64,000 nucleotides of DNA from Gammaproteobacteria bacterium (GCA_016209015.1 JACQWY010000003.1:155899-219898), one strand, 5' to 3'; shown: positions 48,791 to 58,830, numbered from the stretch's first letter. The notes: generated from the sequence alone by a model not told the origin. Numbers and translations: made by a program.

Positions 48791-49849
48791 TCACGGCGTG
48801 CCGCCGGCCCCGGGCGCGGTGCCCGCACCCCGCGCCGCCCGGAGATCGCGCGGCGCCGCGCCGAACCAGCGGACGAACGCGCGATCGAAGCTGCTCGGGC
48901 TCGCATAGCCGAGCAGATTCGCGACCTCGCCGATCCGCAAGCCGCGCAGCAGCAGGTCCTGCGCGAGCGGCTTGCGGACGCGATCGAGCAGCATCTGATA
49001 GCTCGTGCGCTCCGCCGCGAGCCGGCGGCTCAGCGTGCGCGGCGAGAGGTGCAGCGCCTCGGCCATCTCTTCCAGGCACGGCAGGCGATGATCGACGCGC
49101 TGACGCACGAGGCCTTCGTGCAGGCGCACGCTCACCGCAGCAGCGGTGCTGGCCGTCGCACCGGCTTCGCCGCGCTGCTCGTCCTCCGCCTCGCGACACC
49201 TGCGCAGCGCGAGCTCCCAGACGCACGCGTCGTAATCGACGTTCGCGACTTCGCACCAGTGCGCGGGCAGCGTGACCGCGTTGCGCAACGCCTCGAATCG
49301 AAACGAGCACTTGAACCAGCGGCGATAGACGGCGGGCGGCACGAGCGGTTCGTGCACGAGCTCGACCACGACCGCGCGTACGTCCGCGGGACGCATGGCG
49401 CTGAGATAGGACACGAGCGAGAGGAGCGGCAGCTCGACGAGGATCTCCGAGAGCTCGCCGAGCGCCATCCGCGGTGCGACCGCGAGCGTCCAGTACAGAC
49501 CCTCGACGGTATTTCGCCACGACAGGTAGGGAATGCGTTTCGGCATGAAGCGCGCGAACGTCTCGACGCCTTCGCCGAGCGTCGGCGCGCACTGCCACGC
49601 GGCGGAGACCGGGCCGTGGAAACGCTCGGCGCAGTGTTTCGCCCAGGCGAGATGCCAGTCGGGCCGCCGCATCATCGAAAGGGAATTGCGTACGCAGATG
49701 AGCTGCTGCGCGACGGTGACGGTGTGCTTCTCGAGCAGCATCGCGGGCGTGAGCCCGGTCCCGGCGAGCAGACGCACGACGTCCGGCGTCGTGCGCGCCA
49801 TGACGCGGACGTAGCTCGCGGGCATCAGACTGTCGGAGACAGGCGGCAT
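48791..49849 (-). CDS. AraC-family transcription regulator (arabinose-bd N-domain)
   Basis: A 352-residue AraC regulator of the OruR/ArgR-like group: the N-terminal sensing domain (LLAGTGLTPAMLL, CVRNSLSMMRRPDWHLAWAKH) and the C-terminal double helix-turn-helix (LPCLEEMAEALHLSPRTLSRRL, RIGEVANLLGYASPSSFDRAFVRWFGAAPRDLR). It is divergent from the DUF1329 gene, with 431 bases between, and may control it. An A/T-rich stretch at 49884-49895 ahead of its start stands out in this GC-rich DNA. Confidence 0.9.
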   Translation of the reverse strand: MPPVSDSLMPASYVRVMARTTPDVVRLLAGTGLTPAMLLEKHTVTVAQQLICVRNSLSMMRRPDWHLAWAKHCAERFHGPVSAAWQCAPTLGEGVETFARFMPKRIPYLSWRNTVEGLYWTLAVAPRMALGELSEILVELPLLSLVSYLSAMRPADVRAVVVELVHEPLVPPAVYRRWFKCSFRFEALRNAVTLPAHWCEVANVDYDACVWELALRRCREAEDEQRGEAGATASTAAAVSVRLHEGLVRQRVDHRLPCLEEMAEALHLSPRTLSRRLAAERTSYQMLLDRVRKPLAQDLLLRGLRIGEVANLLGYASPSSFDRAFVRWFGAAPRDLRAARGAGTAPGAGGTP

Positions 49850-50280
49850 GTGGTCGAGTCCAATCGCACCTTTGGCTCGAAGTGATAAAAATATGGCGCG
49901 AATCGCGTAGCGGCGTCAACCCGCGATCCGCAAGCTCTTCCCATCACGCGCGTCAGCGCGCCCGAACCGCCGCACGGCGAAGGAGAGGCTGCTGACCACT
50001 GCGCGCGCATCCCGAGATCCCCGCACGCCCACCGGCGTGCGACGTGTCCCGAGTGCCGACCGAGTATCCGTCGGCACGTTTTCCGCCAGTGATGGCCCGA
50101 CAGAATCAGCACGCTGCAGGCGCAGGATCCCGCCAGGAATCCGCCCGCGGCCGGTACGAGCGCGCTGCCCGGTTCGCCGCGCCGTGCCGACGACCGCAAT
50201 TCCGACCTCGCACGGCGGACGCCGTGTCCAGTTCGCGAATCGACGTACTGTCATCGATGAGAAGTGGAGGGTGCAAGCAC
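49850..50280. promoter_or_regulatory. Divergent gap between araC-type regulator and DUF1329 gene
   Basis: 431 bases with no gene or tRNA. The stretch GATAAAAATATGG (49883-49895) is the only A/T-rich spot and probably holds the regulator's promoter. Close to the DUF1329 gene, GTGGAGGG (50261-50268) serves as ribosome site. No convincing hexamer pair was found for the DUF1329 gene. Confidence 0.4.
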
Positions 50281-51660
50281 ATGAGAAAGACAATCCGCTA
50301 CGGCGCGCTCGCGCTGGCCTGCGCGCAGCCGCTCGCGGCAGGCGCGTTCGGCGACGAAGACTACATGGCCTGGTTCAAGGCCAACCAGGCCGCAAAACCG
50401 CAGTTCGTCGATGGCGACACCATCACGTTCGACAAAGCCGAGCTCGTCAAGCCGTTCATTCCGGCCGAGTTCCAGAGCGAGCTCGTCTACCAGGGCATGG
50501 AGATGAAGATCAAGGACGCCGGCGACATCACGCCGGCCGACGTCTACAAGGCGGCCACCGAGAAGTTCAAGGGTCAGGCGAAGATCGCCTCGGACGGCGC
50601 GCTCGAGAACTACACCGCGGGCCGTCCGTTCGATCCGGCGGAATTCACGCCCGGCAAGGAATCGGGCTGGAAGATGGTGTGGAACTGGAACTTCCGCTGG
50701 CAGAACGAGGGGCTGCGCGTCGGTGAAGTGCACTGGGTGTGGGTCCGCAAGGGCGGCGATCACAACGGTCACGAGATCATGACCGAGGCCGGCGGCAAGT
50801 ATAAGGCGTTCTACACCGGCGGCGGCTCCTTCGAGCGCGTGCTCACCGGCCCCTACCAGCGCGTGATGTTCTCGCACCGCTCGGACCTCGAGGCGACGAA
50901 CTACAAGGTGAACAACGGCGAAGGCTTCGCGAAGGACACCGAGTTCCGCGAGTACACCGGGTTCACCTCCCCGTTCGACATCGCGGGTACGGCCTTCCTC
51001 ATCCTGCGCTACGACGATCCGCGCAAGACCGACGACTCCTGGGCGTACATCCCGAGCCTCCGTCGCGTCCGCCGTATCTCGGTTGAAGTGAAGTCCGACT
51101 CGCTGCTCGGCACGGACCACACGCTGGAGGATTTCTACTGCTTCAACGGCCGTCCGCTCGAGCACGATTGGGAATACATGGGCACGACGAACATCCTGGC
51201 GGTCGCCCGCTCGCGCAACACGCACACGATCTACGGCGGCCCGAACGGCTGGGTGCCGGTCAACGACGACTGGGCGCTGCGCAAGACCGACGTGCTGAAG
51301 CAGATCCCGCGACGTTCGAACCACCCCTATTCGTTCAAGTATCTGCACATCGACCGCGATTCGGGCGAGTGCTACTACGCGAACGCGTTCGACAAGGGTG
51401 GCAAGCTGTGGAAAGTGTGGCAGCTCTCCAAAGAATTCACGGACGATCCGCAGTTCAAGGGCGAGTTGCAGGGCGGCTACGACGGCGTGCCGACGCCGGA
51501 CGGACTGCGCGTGAGCTGCTTCCAGTCGATCAACGTGATCGACCTGCAGAACAGCCGCGCGACGCTCGTGCCGACCCGCGGCATCGCCGCGCCCCGCAAC
51601 CAGCTCGAAGTCGTCAAACGCATCCTCGACGTGAACTATCTGACCGAGGGCCGTCGCTGA
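50281..51660 (+). CDS. DUF1329 outer-membrane-associated lipid-handling protein
   Basis: A 459-residue exported protein of family DUF1329 (LolA/LolB-like barrel). The signal peptide ends near residue 21 (AAGAF). Typical blocks are AGRPFDPAEFTPG, WRFRWQNEG-like NFRWQNEGLR, FRYDDPRKTDDSWAYIPSLRRVRRIS and GSLLGTDHTLEDF-like segments. DUF1329 proteins are usually encoded with DUF1302 porin-like proteins and RND exporters and are required for growth on sterols, terpenes or similar lipids; neither partner is present here. A strong terminator follows the gene. Confidence 0.88.
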   Translation: MRKTIRYGALALACAQPLAAGAFGDEDYMAWFKANQAAKPQFVDGDTITFDKAELVKPFIPAEFQSELVYQGMEMKIKDAGDITPADVYKAATEKFKGQAKIASDGALENYTAGRPFDPAEFTPGKESGWKMVWNWNFRWQNEGLRVGEVHWVWVRKGGDHNGHEIMTEAGGKYKAFYTGGGSFERVLTGPYQRVMFSHRSDLEATNYKVNNGEGFAKDTEFREYTGFTSPFDIAGTAFLILRYDDPRKTDDSWAYIPSLRRVRRISVEVKSDSLLGTDHTLEDFYCFNGRPLEHDWEYMGTTNILAVARSRNTHTIYGGPNGWVPVNDDWALRKTDVLKQIPRRSNHPYSFKYLHIDRDSGECYYANAFDKGGKLWKVWQLSKEFTDDPQFKGELQGGYDGVPTPDGLRVSCFQSINVIDLQNSRATLVPTRGIAAPRNQLEVVKRILDVNYLTEGRR

Positions 51661-51723
51661 CACGCTGATCGAGGCCAAATACGTACGCTCCTCTCATCCT
51701 CTACCTTTGGAGGAAGAGAGCAT

Positions 51724-51752
51724 GAGGCCGCTCCCGCGGCCTCTCTTTTTTT
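51724..51752 (+). terminator. Rho-independent terminator of the DUF1329 gene
   Basis: GAGGCCGC (51724-51731), loop TCCC and GCGGCCTC (51736-51743) form an 8-bp GC stem followed by TCTTTTTTT. It lies 64 bases after the stop codon and is one of the clearest terminators in the window. Confidence 0.93.
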
Positions 51753-51813
51753 GGTTCTTCTCCAGACTGCGGAGCACGATTCACCGGCAGGCAGAGGTGG
51801 CCTTCTGTAGATG

Positions 51814-51969
51814 TCGCCCTCGCGCAGGCGAGGGCCCGGTCATTCAGCCCCGCCGCCGAGGTCGAACCGCGGGGCGAGAGCGGATTACCCGCGCGGCGCA
51901 CGCGAAGGCCCGAGGTTCACTGCGCGTGCCATGGGTCACCGACGGGGCCCTCGCCTGCGCGAGGGCGAC
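51814..51969. repeat. 25-bp perfect inverted repeat pair
   Basis: 51814-51838 and 51945-51969 are exact reverse complements and each arm is itself a hairpin (CCCTCG...CGAGGG). They enclose 106 bases of unrecognised sequence. The layout is that of a BIME or a small transposable unit; no other copy of the arms was noticed in this window. Confidence 0.85.
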
Positions 51970-52029
51970 CAAGATCAACCACGGCGGGATCCGTCTGCCG
52001 ACCCCCAGTCTGGAAAGCAATCATCTTAG

Positions 52030-52168
52030 GGAAGCTCTGAATAAGTCCATCCTGGACTTTTCAGAGCACGGTCGGCAAGAAGCGTGGTTCTTGCCGACCT
52101 TACGTGAACAATGGCTTACGCCACTGTTCACGGCGGCACATCCCTGTGCCGCCGGAAGCTCTGAATCC
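52030..52168 (-). mobile_element. MITE-like five-hairpin element, copy B (inverted)
   Basis: A 139-bp copy in the opposite orientation to copies at 2278 and 60543, flanked by a TTAG duplication (52026-52029 and 52169-52172). Its terminal palindrome next to the GGCGGCACA hairpin has lost about 13 bases compared with copy A, and it has only a single TCCAGGATGGA unit. The remaining hairpins are identical or nearly so, which means recent spread. Confidence 0.9.
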
Positions 52169-52426
52169 TTAGAGCCGCCGGCGCCGGGAAGACGCGGCGG
52201 AAAATTCCGGTGCCCGACCCTGTACCGCGCCGGCGCGGAGCGGTGGGCGACGCCTGGCCTTGCCCGCATTCGCCCGGCAGCGCGCAGGCTCTGCGAACGC
52301 CGTCACGTTAATACGCGCCCTGCCCCGTCGCGACACGGGCCCAGATCGGATCACAATGCCACGCCCGGCCGCGATCCGCGGCGCGCGGACAGAACTCACC
52401 AGCGTCAACAGTTGCAGGGAGGCACC

Positions 52427-53407
52427 ATGCCCGAGCATGCCCGTATTTCCGTTCGTACCCGTCACCTGATCGCCGCCGGCGCGGCCTGCTTCGCGCTCGC
52501 GAACGGCGCGGCACAAGCCGACGTGCTCGCGATCAAGCCCATCGATTTCGGCGCCGGGATGGTCGCCGCCGGCACGCTCACCACGAGCGGCGGCGCGATC
52601 ACCGACTGGAATCTCGCGGTGACGACGACCACCACGCTCGCGCAGTACACGCCCGCGAATTCCGGCAGCAAGACCGTGAATCTCGTGAGCGTCAGCGCGA
52701 ACGGTCAGCAGCTCACCGTGAGCACCTCGCCCGATTCGCTGAACTACCTCGACGGCGGCGCGCTCGGCTTCCGCGCGCCGAACGTCTTCCTCGATCTCGG
52801 CGTCACGCTCGCGGATTTCACCACGCTGGTCTCGCCGGGCGGCGAAGCGCAATACATGGCGGGCGGCGCGTTCGACGTCGCGCTCCTGAGCCAGCCCGAC
52901 AACGCGGAATATCTCGCCGGCACGCACGCCGCGGGCGGCGCGAACGTCTTCCAGATCACGCCGCTCGCGTTCTCGGGCGGCGTCACGCTCACGGGCACCG
53001 TCACGACCGACGGCACGATCGGCACGCTCGGCGCCGCGAACATCCTCGACTGGAACATCACCGCGCTGCAGGTGACGACGGACGTCTTCGACGCCTCGAA
53101 CAGCACGCTGAACGCGTTCGGTACGCAGATCAGCGCCGACGGCAGACACGTGACGGTCGACGTTCCCGACGGCTATCTCGAGCTCGACAAGGGTCCGCTC
53201 GGCGGGCGCAAATACGCGCTCTCGCTCGCGGATTTCACGACCGATCCCGGCACGGCCGGCTACTACCAGGGGCGCCTCGCGGTCACGACCGTCGACCTCG
53301 CGGCGGGCGGCGCGCGCTATGAAGTCACGGCGCCCGTGCCGGTGCCCGCGGCCATCTGGCTGCTCGCGCCGGCTCTCGCGGGGCTCGGATGCGCGCGGCG
53401 GAAGTAG
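52427..53407 (+). CDS. PEP-CTERM/VPxPA-type sorted surface protein with internal duplication
   Basis: A 326-residue exported protein. Signal peptide to about residue 31 (AAQA); C-terminal sorting signal VPVPAAIWLL, hydrophobic APALAGLG and basic CARRK. The mature part appears to be two related beta-rich halves: ITDWNLAVTTTTTLAQYT with VSANGQQLTVSTSPDSLNYLDGG, then ILDWNITALQVTTDVFDASN with ISADGRHVTVDVPDGYLELDKG. GGGAGG lies six bases before ATG 52427. It is probably processed by an exosortase encoded elsewhere and attached to the envelope or polysaccharide. Confidence 0.82.
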   Translation: MPEHARISVRTRHLIAAGAACFALANGAAQADVLAIKPIDFGAGMVAAGTLTTSGGAITDWNLAVTTTTTLAQYTPANSGSKTVNLVSVSANGQQLTVSTSPDSLNYLDGGALGFRAPNVFLDLGVTLADFTTLVSPGGEAQYMAGGAFDVALLSQPDNAEYLAGTHAAGGANVFQITPLAFSGGVTLTGTVTTDGTIGTLGAANILDWNITALQVTTDVFDASNSTLNAFGTQISADGRHVTVDVPDGYLELDKGPLGGRKYALSLADFTTDPGTAGYYQGRLAVTTVDLAAGGARYEVTAPVPVPAAIWLLAPALAGLGCARRK

Positions 53408-53557
53408 ACGACGCACCGCGCGCGACGGGTTGCATGCCGACCCGTCGCGCCGCGGTTCCGGGTGACGATCGGCCGCCGGTGTGACGGGACGCGCCCCGCG
53501 TGCGTTCCTGGCCGGCGACTGACCTATGATGCGGGCATCCTCAGCCAGGAGAGCCCC

Positions 53558-53947
53558 ATGAACACGCCCCTCGTTCCCCCGTCCATCGCCGCTCCGAACA
53601 ACGAGGCCTACAGCCATGCCGTGCTCGTCCCCGCCGGCTCGCGTCTGCTGCACATCGCAGGACAGATCGGCACGCGGCTCGACGGCACGATTCCGGAGCG
53701 ATTCGACGAACAGGCGGACATCGTCTGGACGAACCTCTTCGCGATCCTCGCTGCCGCCGGCATGGAACCCGCGTCGCTCGTGAAGGTGAATGCCTTCATC
53801 GTCGGACCGGAGCACATCCCCGCCTACGTCGCCGCGCGCCGCCGTCATCTCGGCGAGTTGAAGCCGGCCTCGACGGCGCTCTGCGTGCCGCGGCTCGTGC
53901 GTCCGCAGTGGTTGATCGAGATCGATGCCGTCGCGGCAGCGCCGTGA
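53558..53947 (+). CDS. RidA/YjgF family protein
   Basis: A 129-residue trimeric RidA-fold protein. RidA enzymes hydrolyse reactive enamine/imine intermediates. LHIAGQIGTRLDGTIPE, the ASLVKVNAFIVGPEHIPAY segment and STALCVPRLVRPQWLIEIDAVA follow the family, including the Arg of VPRL at the active-site region. ATG 53558 with AGGAGA upstream is the natural start. Confidence 0.88.
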   Translation: MNTPLVPPSIAAPNNEAYSHAVLVPAGSRLLHIAGQIGTRLDGTIPERFDEQADIVWTNLFAILAAAGMEPASLVKVNAFIVGPEHIPAYVAARRRHLGELKPASTALCVPRLVRPQWLIEIDAVAAAP

Positions 53948-53959
53948 GGTGTCCACGCA

Positions 53960-54064
53960 GGTCGGATTCGCCGCAGGCGTAATCGGACGTTCCGTATCTC
54001 GAACGGCGCGCGAGAATCGGGGGGTCGCATCACATGAGCGTCCGATTACGCTGCGCTAATCGGA
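53960..54064. repeat. REP/BIME-like pair, copy 2
   Basis: First palindrome GTCGGATTCGCC...GCGTAATCGGAC (53961-53988), about 50 bases of spacer, then GTCCGATTACGC...GCTAATCGGAC (54039-54064). The second palindrome overlaps the 3' end of the RpfE-type gene and supplies its last codons and stop. Confidence 0.85.
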
Positions 54065-55047
54065 CCTACGAAACATGGGGCTTTCTTCCAGAACCGCAGC
54101 AGCGCCCGACGCGTGAGCGTGAACGTCTCCGCTTCGCCCGCGATCACGAGGCCGTCGATCGCGCCGCGCTTCAACGCGCTCGCGAGCCGCGCACACCACA
54201 CGTTCTCGAGATCGGCGTGCACCGGCACGCCGCGCGCCGCGCCGAACGGCGCGCCACTGATGACGATCGCATCGCCGCGTTTCACTGCCGCGATCGCGGC
54301 ATCGGGCTCGAGCACCGGTGACCACGTGATCCCTGCCGCCTGCGCGAGGCCCGCGATCAGCACGTCGTCGCCGAAAGCGCTGCTCGGTACGCCCGGTGCC
54401 GCAGCGAGCGCCCCACCGCCCCAGGGCCACAGGCCATTGATCGGCGGCTGGCCGCGCTGCTCGCGCGCCTGGTTGATCGGCGTCTCGTGCAACACCATCT
54501 GCACTTCGGTCAGCAGGCGCTGCATCGCGCGCTGGTCGCCCGTCGCCGGCAAATCGCGCGCCAGCGCGCGGCCGGCCATCTCGCGCGGCGAGAGACCGTA
54601 GCAGCCGGCGATCGCCTCGGCCCGCGCATACCAGCGCTTCGGATCCGCCCCGCGCACGAGGCCGAGCGCCGGCAGTTCGCGCGCGAGCAGCGCGACGAGG
54701 CCGTCCGCTTCGGCGGCGTCGAGATCGAAATGCGCGGCGTCGAACAGCAGCAACCGCGTCGGGTCCGCGCGGACGTGAACCGGATCGAGACGCACGAGCG
54801 CGTCGTTCGCGCGCCCGAGATCGATGCGTGCGGTGGCCGCAGCCGCCGGCGGAAAACCACCGGACGCGAAGCCGAAGCACGCGAACACCCGCGCTTCGAG
54901 CGGCTGCGTCTCGCGGCGCACGTCCGCTTTCGCGAGCAGCGCGCCGAGCTTCGGAAAGGCACAGGGGGGGACGGGCGGCTCCGGCTCGGCGAGCCGCAAG
55001 CCCGGCAGGACGAGCGTCAGCCGGGGCATCGTCGGAGCGCGCGCCAT
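54046..55047 (-). CDS. RpfE-type phosphoglycerate mutase-like protein
   Basis: A 333-residue protein of the RpfE/cofactor-independent mutase-like family, marked by INGLWPWGGG and the earlier VHVRADPTRLLLFDAAHFDL block; MVLHETPINQARE precedes it. Family members are annotated as regulatory protein RpfE or phosphoglycerate mutase, but enzymatic activity is not proven. The C-terminal residues GPISAA and the stop TAA are read from a REP palindrome, so the natural C terminus was probably replaced. The start ATG 55047 is 27 bases after the thrC stop region. Confidence 0.8.
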   Translation of the reverse strand: MARAPTMPRLTLVLPGLRLAEPEPPVPPCAFPKLGALLAKADVRRETQPLEARVFACFGFASGGFPPAAAATARIDLGRANDALVRLDPVHVRADPTRLLLFDAAHFDLDAAEADGLVALLARELPALGLVRGADPKRWYARAEAIAGCYGLSPREMAGRALARDLPATGDQRAMQRLLTEVQMVLHETPINQAREQRGQPPINGLWPWGGGALAAAPGVPSSAFGDDVLIAGLAQAAGITWSPVLEPDAAIAAVKRGDAIVISGAPFGAARGVPVHADLENVWCARLASALKRGAIDGLVIAGEAETFTLTRRALLRFWKKAPCFVGPISAA

Positions 55048-55074
55048 GACATGGGCGGCACGGCGGGTCGGGGA

Positions 55075-56205
55075 TTACAGGTGATCGAGGATCGCGCGCT
55101 TGACCGCTGCGCTCTCAGCCTCGATCTGCAGCACGTTGCCCTGGCTCTGCTTGATCGCGGTGTCCGGATCCTTGAGCCCGTGGCCCGTCAGCGTGCAGGT
55201 GATGACCGCGCCGTCGCGGATCTTGCCGCGCTCGATGTCGCGCAACAGACCGGCGACCGAAATCGCGGACGCCGGCTCGCAGAACACGCCTTCGCGCTCG
55301 GCGAGGAGCTTCTGCGCAGCGAGAATTTCTTCGTCCGTCAGCGCATCGAACCAGCCGCCGGATTCGTTCACCGCCGCCCAGGCGAGATCCCAGGACTGCG
55401 GATTGCCGATGCGGATCGCGGTCGCGACGGTCTCGGGATTCTCGACCGGATGACCGGCGATGAACGGCGCGGATCCCGCAGCCTGGTAGCCGACCATGAT
55501 CGGCCGCGAGTCCGTGACGGCCGGACGCTCGTAGCGGCAGGTGTCGTCGCAGAATGCGCAGGACTTCGTCGCGGGCTTCACGGCGGCGTATTCGCTGAAG
55601 CCCGTCCAATAGGCGCTGATGTTGCCGGCGTTGCCGACCGGGATGCAGTGGTAGTCCGGCGCACGCCCGAGCGCGTCGACGATCTCGAATGCGGCGGTCT
55701 TCTGGCCCTGCAGGCGATAGGGATTGATCGAGTTCACGATGGCGACCGGGGCCGCATGCGCCATGTCCTTCACGATGCGCATGCCGTCGTCGAAGTTGCC
55801 CTTGATCTGAATGACGATCGAGCCCTGGATCATCGCCTGCGCGAGCTTGCCGAGCGCGATCTTGCCCTCGGGGATGAGCACGAAGCACTTGATGCCGGCG
55901 CGCGCGGCATAGGCCGCGGCGGACGCCGAGGTATTGCCGGTCGACGCGCAGATGATGGCGCGCGTGCCCTCGGCGACGGCCTGGGTCACGGCCATCGTCA
56001 TGCCGCGATCCTTGAACGAGCCCGTCGGATTCAGGCCCTCGAACTTCGCGTAGATTTCCACGCTCTTCTGCAGGCCCTTCGTGACGTTCACGAGCGGGAT
56101 GAGCGGCGTGTTGCCCTCGCACAGGCTGATGATGCGCGTGTCCGGCGCGACCGGCAGGCGGTCGCGATAGTGTTCGATGAGTCCGCGGTAGTGCTTGCCG
56201 CTCAT
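55075..56205 (-). CDS. thrC: Threonine synthase
   Basis: The PLP enzyme that converts O-phosphohomoserine to threonine. The 376-residue protein is the short B. subtilis-like type; PLP-binding Lys65 lies in [11 protein letters not shown] and the phosphate loop in GNAGNISAY. Unusual is an inserted segment with Cys216, Cys219 and Cys223 ([14 protein letters not shown]) between [13 protein letters not shown] and [12 protein letters not shown], where most relatives have a direct connection. The ATG at 56205 overlaps the hom stop (ATGA). Confidence 0.95.
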   Translation of the reverse strand: MSGKHYRGLIEHYRDRLPVAPDTRIISLCEGNTPLIPLVNVTKGLQKSVEIYAKFEGLNPTGSFKDRGMTMAVTQAVAEGTRAIICASTGNTSASAAAYAARAGIKCFVLIPEGKIALGKLAQAMIQGSIVIQIKGNFDDGMRIVKDMAHAAPVAIVNSINPYRLQGQKTAAFEIVDALGRAPDYHCIPVGNAGNISAYWTGFSEYAAVKPATKSCAFCDDTCRYERPAVTDSRPIMVGYQAAGSAPFIAGHPVENPETVATAIRIGNPQSWDLAWAAVNESGGWFDALTDEEILAAQKLLAEREGVFCEPASAISVAGLLRDIERGKIRDGAVITCTLTGHGLKDPDTAIKQSQGNVLQIEAESAAVKRAILDHL

Positions 56206-57524
56206 TTCAGCGCCTCCAGGCGGATGCGCACGACCCGGCCCTGGATCGCCGCGAGCGCCTCGATGTGGTGGATGGCATCGTTCATGGCCTTCTCGCGCAC
56301 GCGGTGCGTGAGGATGACGATCGGCACCGTGCCCGGTCCTTCCTCCTTGTGCTCGAGCTGCAGCAGCGCCTCGATGCTGATGCCGCGATCGCCCAGGATG
56401 CGTGTGACGTCGGCGAGCACGCCGGGGCGATCGGAGACATTGAGCCTGAGATAGTACGCGGTCTCGACGTCTTCCATCGGCAGGATCGGCTGCGCTTCGA
56501 CGGCATCCGGCTGGAACGCGAGATGCGGCACGCGGTGCTCGGTGTCGGAGGTGAGCGCACGCACGACGTCGACGAGATCCGCGACGACGGACGAGGCCGT
56601 GGGCTCCGCGCCCGCGCCGCGGCCGGACAGCAGCACCTGACCCGCGGCGTCGCCCTGGATCATCACGGCGTTCATGACGCCATTGACGTTCGCGAGCGGC
56701 TGCTTCGCCTTCACGAGCGTGGGATGGACGCGCAGCTCGATGCCCTGCTCGCGCTGGCGCGCGATACCGAGATGCTTGATGCGATAGCCGAGGCGCTCGG
56801 CGTAGGCGACGTCCTCGCGCGTGATGTTCCTGATGCCTTCGACGAACACTTTGTCGAACTGCAGCGGGATGCCGAAGGCGAGCGCGGCGAGAATCGTGAG
56901 CTTGTGCGCGGCGTCGATGCCGTCGATGTCGAAGGAGGGATCGGCCTCGGCATACCCGAGCTTCTGCGCTTCCGCGAGCACTTCGCCGAAATCGCGCCCC
57001 GCTTCCGTCATCGCGGTGAGGATGAAATTGCAGGTGCCGTTGATGATGCCGGCGAGCCACAGCACGTCGTTGCCGGCGAGCGCCTCGCGCATCACCTTGA
57101 TGACCGGGATGCCGCCCGCGACGGCCGCCTCGAACGCGACGACCTTGCCGTTCTTCTGCGCGGCTTCGAAGATTTCGTTGCCGTGGAGCGCGATCAGCGC
57201 CTTGTTCGCGGTGACGACGTGCTTGCCGTTCGCGAGCGCCCGCAAGACGAGCTCGCGCGCCGGTTTGATGCCGCCGATGAGCTCGACGACGATTTCGACT
57301 TCCGGGTCGTCGACGACGGCGAAGGGATCGGCGACGAGCCGGATGCCGCTCGTGTCGAAGTCGCGCGCCTTCGTGAGGTCGCGCGCGCTCGCGACCGTGA
57401 CTTCGATCGTGCGGCCGGCGCGGCTCGCGATGAGCTTCGCGTTGCGGCGGAGCACGGTGATGGTGCCGCCGCCGACGGTGCCCAGGCCCAACAGGCCGAC
57501 TTTGACTGGGGGCAGGGATGCCAT
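56202..57524 (-). CDS. hom: Homoserine dehydrogenase
   Basis: The 440-residue monofunctional enzyme that reduces aspartate semialdehyde to homoserine. It has the Rossmann loop GLGTVGGG at the N terminus, [12 protein letters not shown], the catalytic block [16 protein letters not shown] and [16 protein letters not shown], and a C-terminal ACT domain ([31 protein letters not shown]) for threonine feedback. It is translationally coupled to thrC, and alaC lies 121 bases upstream on the same strand, the order found in Pseudomonas and relatives. Confidence 0.97.
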   Translation of the reverse strand: MASLPPVKVGLLGLGTVGGGTITVLRRNAKLIASRAGRTIEVTVASARDLTKARDFDTSGIRLVADPFAVVDDPEVEIVVELIGGIKPARELVLRALANGKHVVTANKALIALHGNEIFEAAQKNGKVVAFEAAVAGGIPVIKVMREALAGNDVLWLAGIINGTCNFILTAMTEAGRDFGEVLAEAQKLGYAEADPSFDIDGIDAAHKLTILAALAFGIPLQFDKVFVEGIRNITREDVAYAERLGYRIKHLGIARQREQGIELRVHPTLVKAKQPLANVNGVMNAVMIQGDAAGQVLLSGRGAGAEPTASSVVADLVDVVRALTSDTEHRVPHLAFQPDAVEAQPILPMEDVETAYYLRLNVSDRPGVLADVTRILGDRGISIEALLQLEHKEEGPGTVPIVILTHRVREKAMNDAIHHIEALAAIQGRVVRIRLEALK

Positions 57525-57645
57525 GGTGTTGCCTCTCGTGGTGCCCGCGCGGCCGGCACGTCGTGCGCCGGACCGTGCTGCGGGTGGGGATGGAGCGCGC
57601 CGCGGCCGGGCCGCCGCGCGCTCGCGGATTCGTTCCTCGTCTCGA

Positions 57646-58830
57646 TCAGGCCTCGTGCGCGCGGAGCAGGTCCTTGATGCCGCGGATCGCCTGGCGCGAG
57701 CGGTGCGGGTTCTCGATCAGCGCGAAGCGCACGTACTCGTCGCCGTAGGCGCCGAAGCCGATGCCCGGCGACACCGCGACCTTCGCTTCGAGCAGCAGCT
57801 TCTTCGAGAACTCGAGCGAGCCGAGCGCGCGGAAGCGCTCCGGGATGCGTGCCCAGACGAACATCGTGCCGCGCGGACGCTCGACGTCCCAGCCGGCGGC
57901 GTCGAGCCCGTCGCACAGCACGTCGCGGCGCTGCTGGTACATGTCGCGGATTTCGGCGACGCAGTCCTGCGGGCCCTCGAGGGCGGTGATCGCCGCGACC
58001 TGCAACGGCGTGAACGTGCCGTAGTCGAGATAGGACTTGATGCGGGCGAGCGCGTGCACGAGATCGGCATTGCCGACCATGAAACCGACGCGCCAGCCCG
58101 GCATGTTGTAGCTCTTCGAGAGCGTGAAGAACTCGACCGCGATGTCGGTCGCGCCCTTCACCTGCATGATCGAAGGCGCCACGTAGCCGTCGAACACGAG
58201 ATCCGCGTAAGCCAGATCGTGCACGACGTAGATGTCATTCTCGCGAGCGATCTTCACGACCCGCTCGAAGAAGTCGAGCTCGACGCACTGCGTGGTCGGA
58301 TTGCTCGGGAAGTTCAGGAGCAGCATCTTCGGCTTCGGCCAGGAATCGCGAATGGCCTTCTCGAGCTCGGCGAAGAAATCGATGTCCGGGCCGATCGGCA
58401 CGTGGCGGATGTCCGCGCCCGCGATCACGAAGCCGTAGGGATGGATCGGATACGAGGGATTGGGAACCAGCACCGCGTCGCCGCGCTCTACAGTAGCGAG
58501 GGCGAGATGCGCGAGTCCTTCCTTGGAGCCGATGGTGACGATCGCCTCGGTCTCGGGATCGAGCTTGACGCCGTAGCGGGCGGCGTACCAGTTGCAGATC
58601 GCACGGCGCAGGCGCGGGATGCCCTTCGAGACGGAATAGCGGTGCGTGTCGCCGCGCTGCGCGGTCTCCAGCAGCTTGTCGACGATGTGGCGGGGCGTCG
58701 GCTGATCCGGGTTCCCCATGCTCAGATCGATGATGTCCTCGCCGCGGCGACGTGCGGCGATCTTCAGCTCGCCGACCACGTTGAACACATACGGCGGCAG
58801 GCGCTGGATACGCGGGAATTCTTTGGCCAA
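57646..58830 (-). CDS. alaC: Alanine-type aminotransferase (AlaC/DapL-like)
   Basis: A 394-residue class I PLP aminotransferase. The N terminus [19 protein letters not shown] and [16 protein letters not shown] are typical of AlaC; the cofactor Lys is in [13 protein letters not shown] and the carboxylate-binding Arg in [10 protein letters not shown]. AlaC makes alanine from pyruvate and glutamate; this gene is often annotated as a succinyldiaminopimelate or LL-DAP aminotransferase, which the sequence alone does not exclude. It starts the alaC-hom-thrC cluster. Confidence 0.9.
   Translation of the reverse strand: MAKEFPRIQRLPPYVFNVVGELKIAARRRGEDIIDLSMGNPDQPTPRHIVDKLLETAQRGDTHRYSVSKGIPRLRRAICNWYAARYGVKLDPETEAIVTIGSKEGLAHLALATVERGDAVLVPNPSYPIHPYGFVIAGADIRHVPIGPDIDFFAELEKAIRDSWPKPKMLLLNFPSNPTTQCVELDFFERVVKIARENDIYVVHDLAYADLVFDGYVAPSIMQVKGATDIAVEFFTLSKSYNMPGWRVGFMVGNADLVHALARIKSYLDYGTFTPLQVAAITALEGPQDCVAEIRDMYQQRRDVLCDGLDAAGWDVERPRGTMFVWARIPERFRALGSLEFSKKLLLEAKVAVSPGIGFGAYGDEYVRFALIENPHRSRQAIRGIKDLLRAHEA

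Larger units (their letters stand above)
51661..52426. other. Repeat-rich gap between DUF1329 and PEP-CTERM genes
   Basis: 766 bases without a gene. It holds, in order, an intrinsic terminator (51724-51752), a 25-bp inverted repeat pair (51814 and 51945), the inverted copy B of the five-hairpin mobile element (52030-52168) and about 250 bases of GC-rich sequence before the ribosome site of the next gene. Confidence 0.7.
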
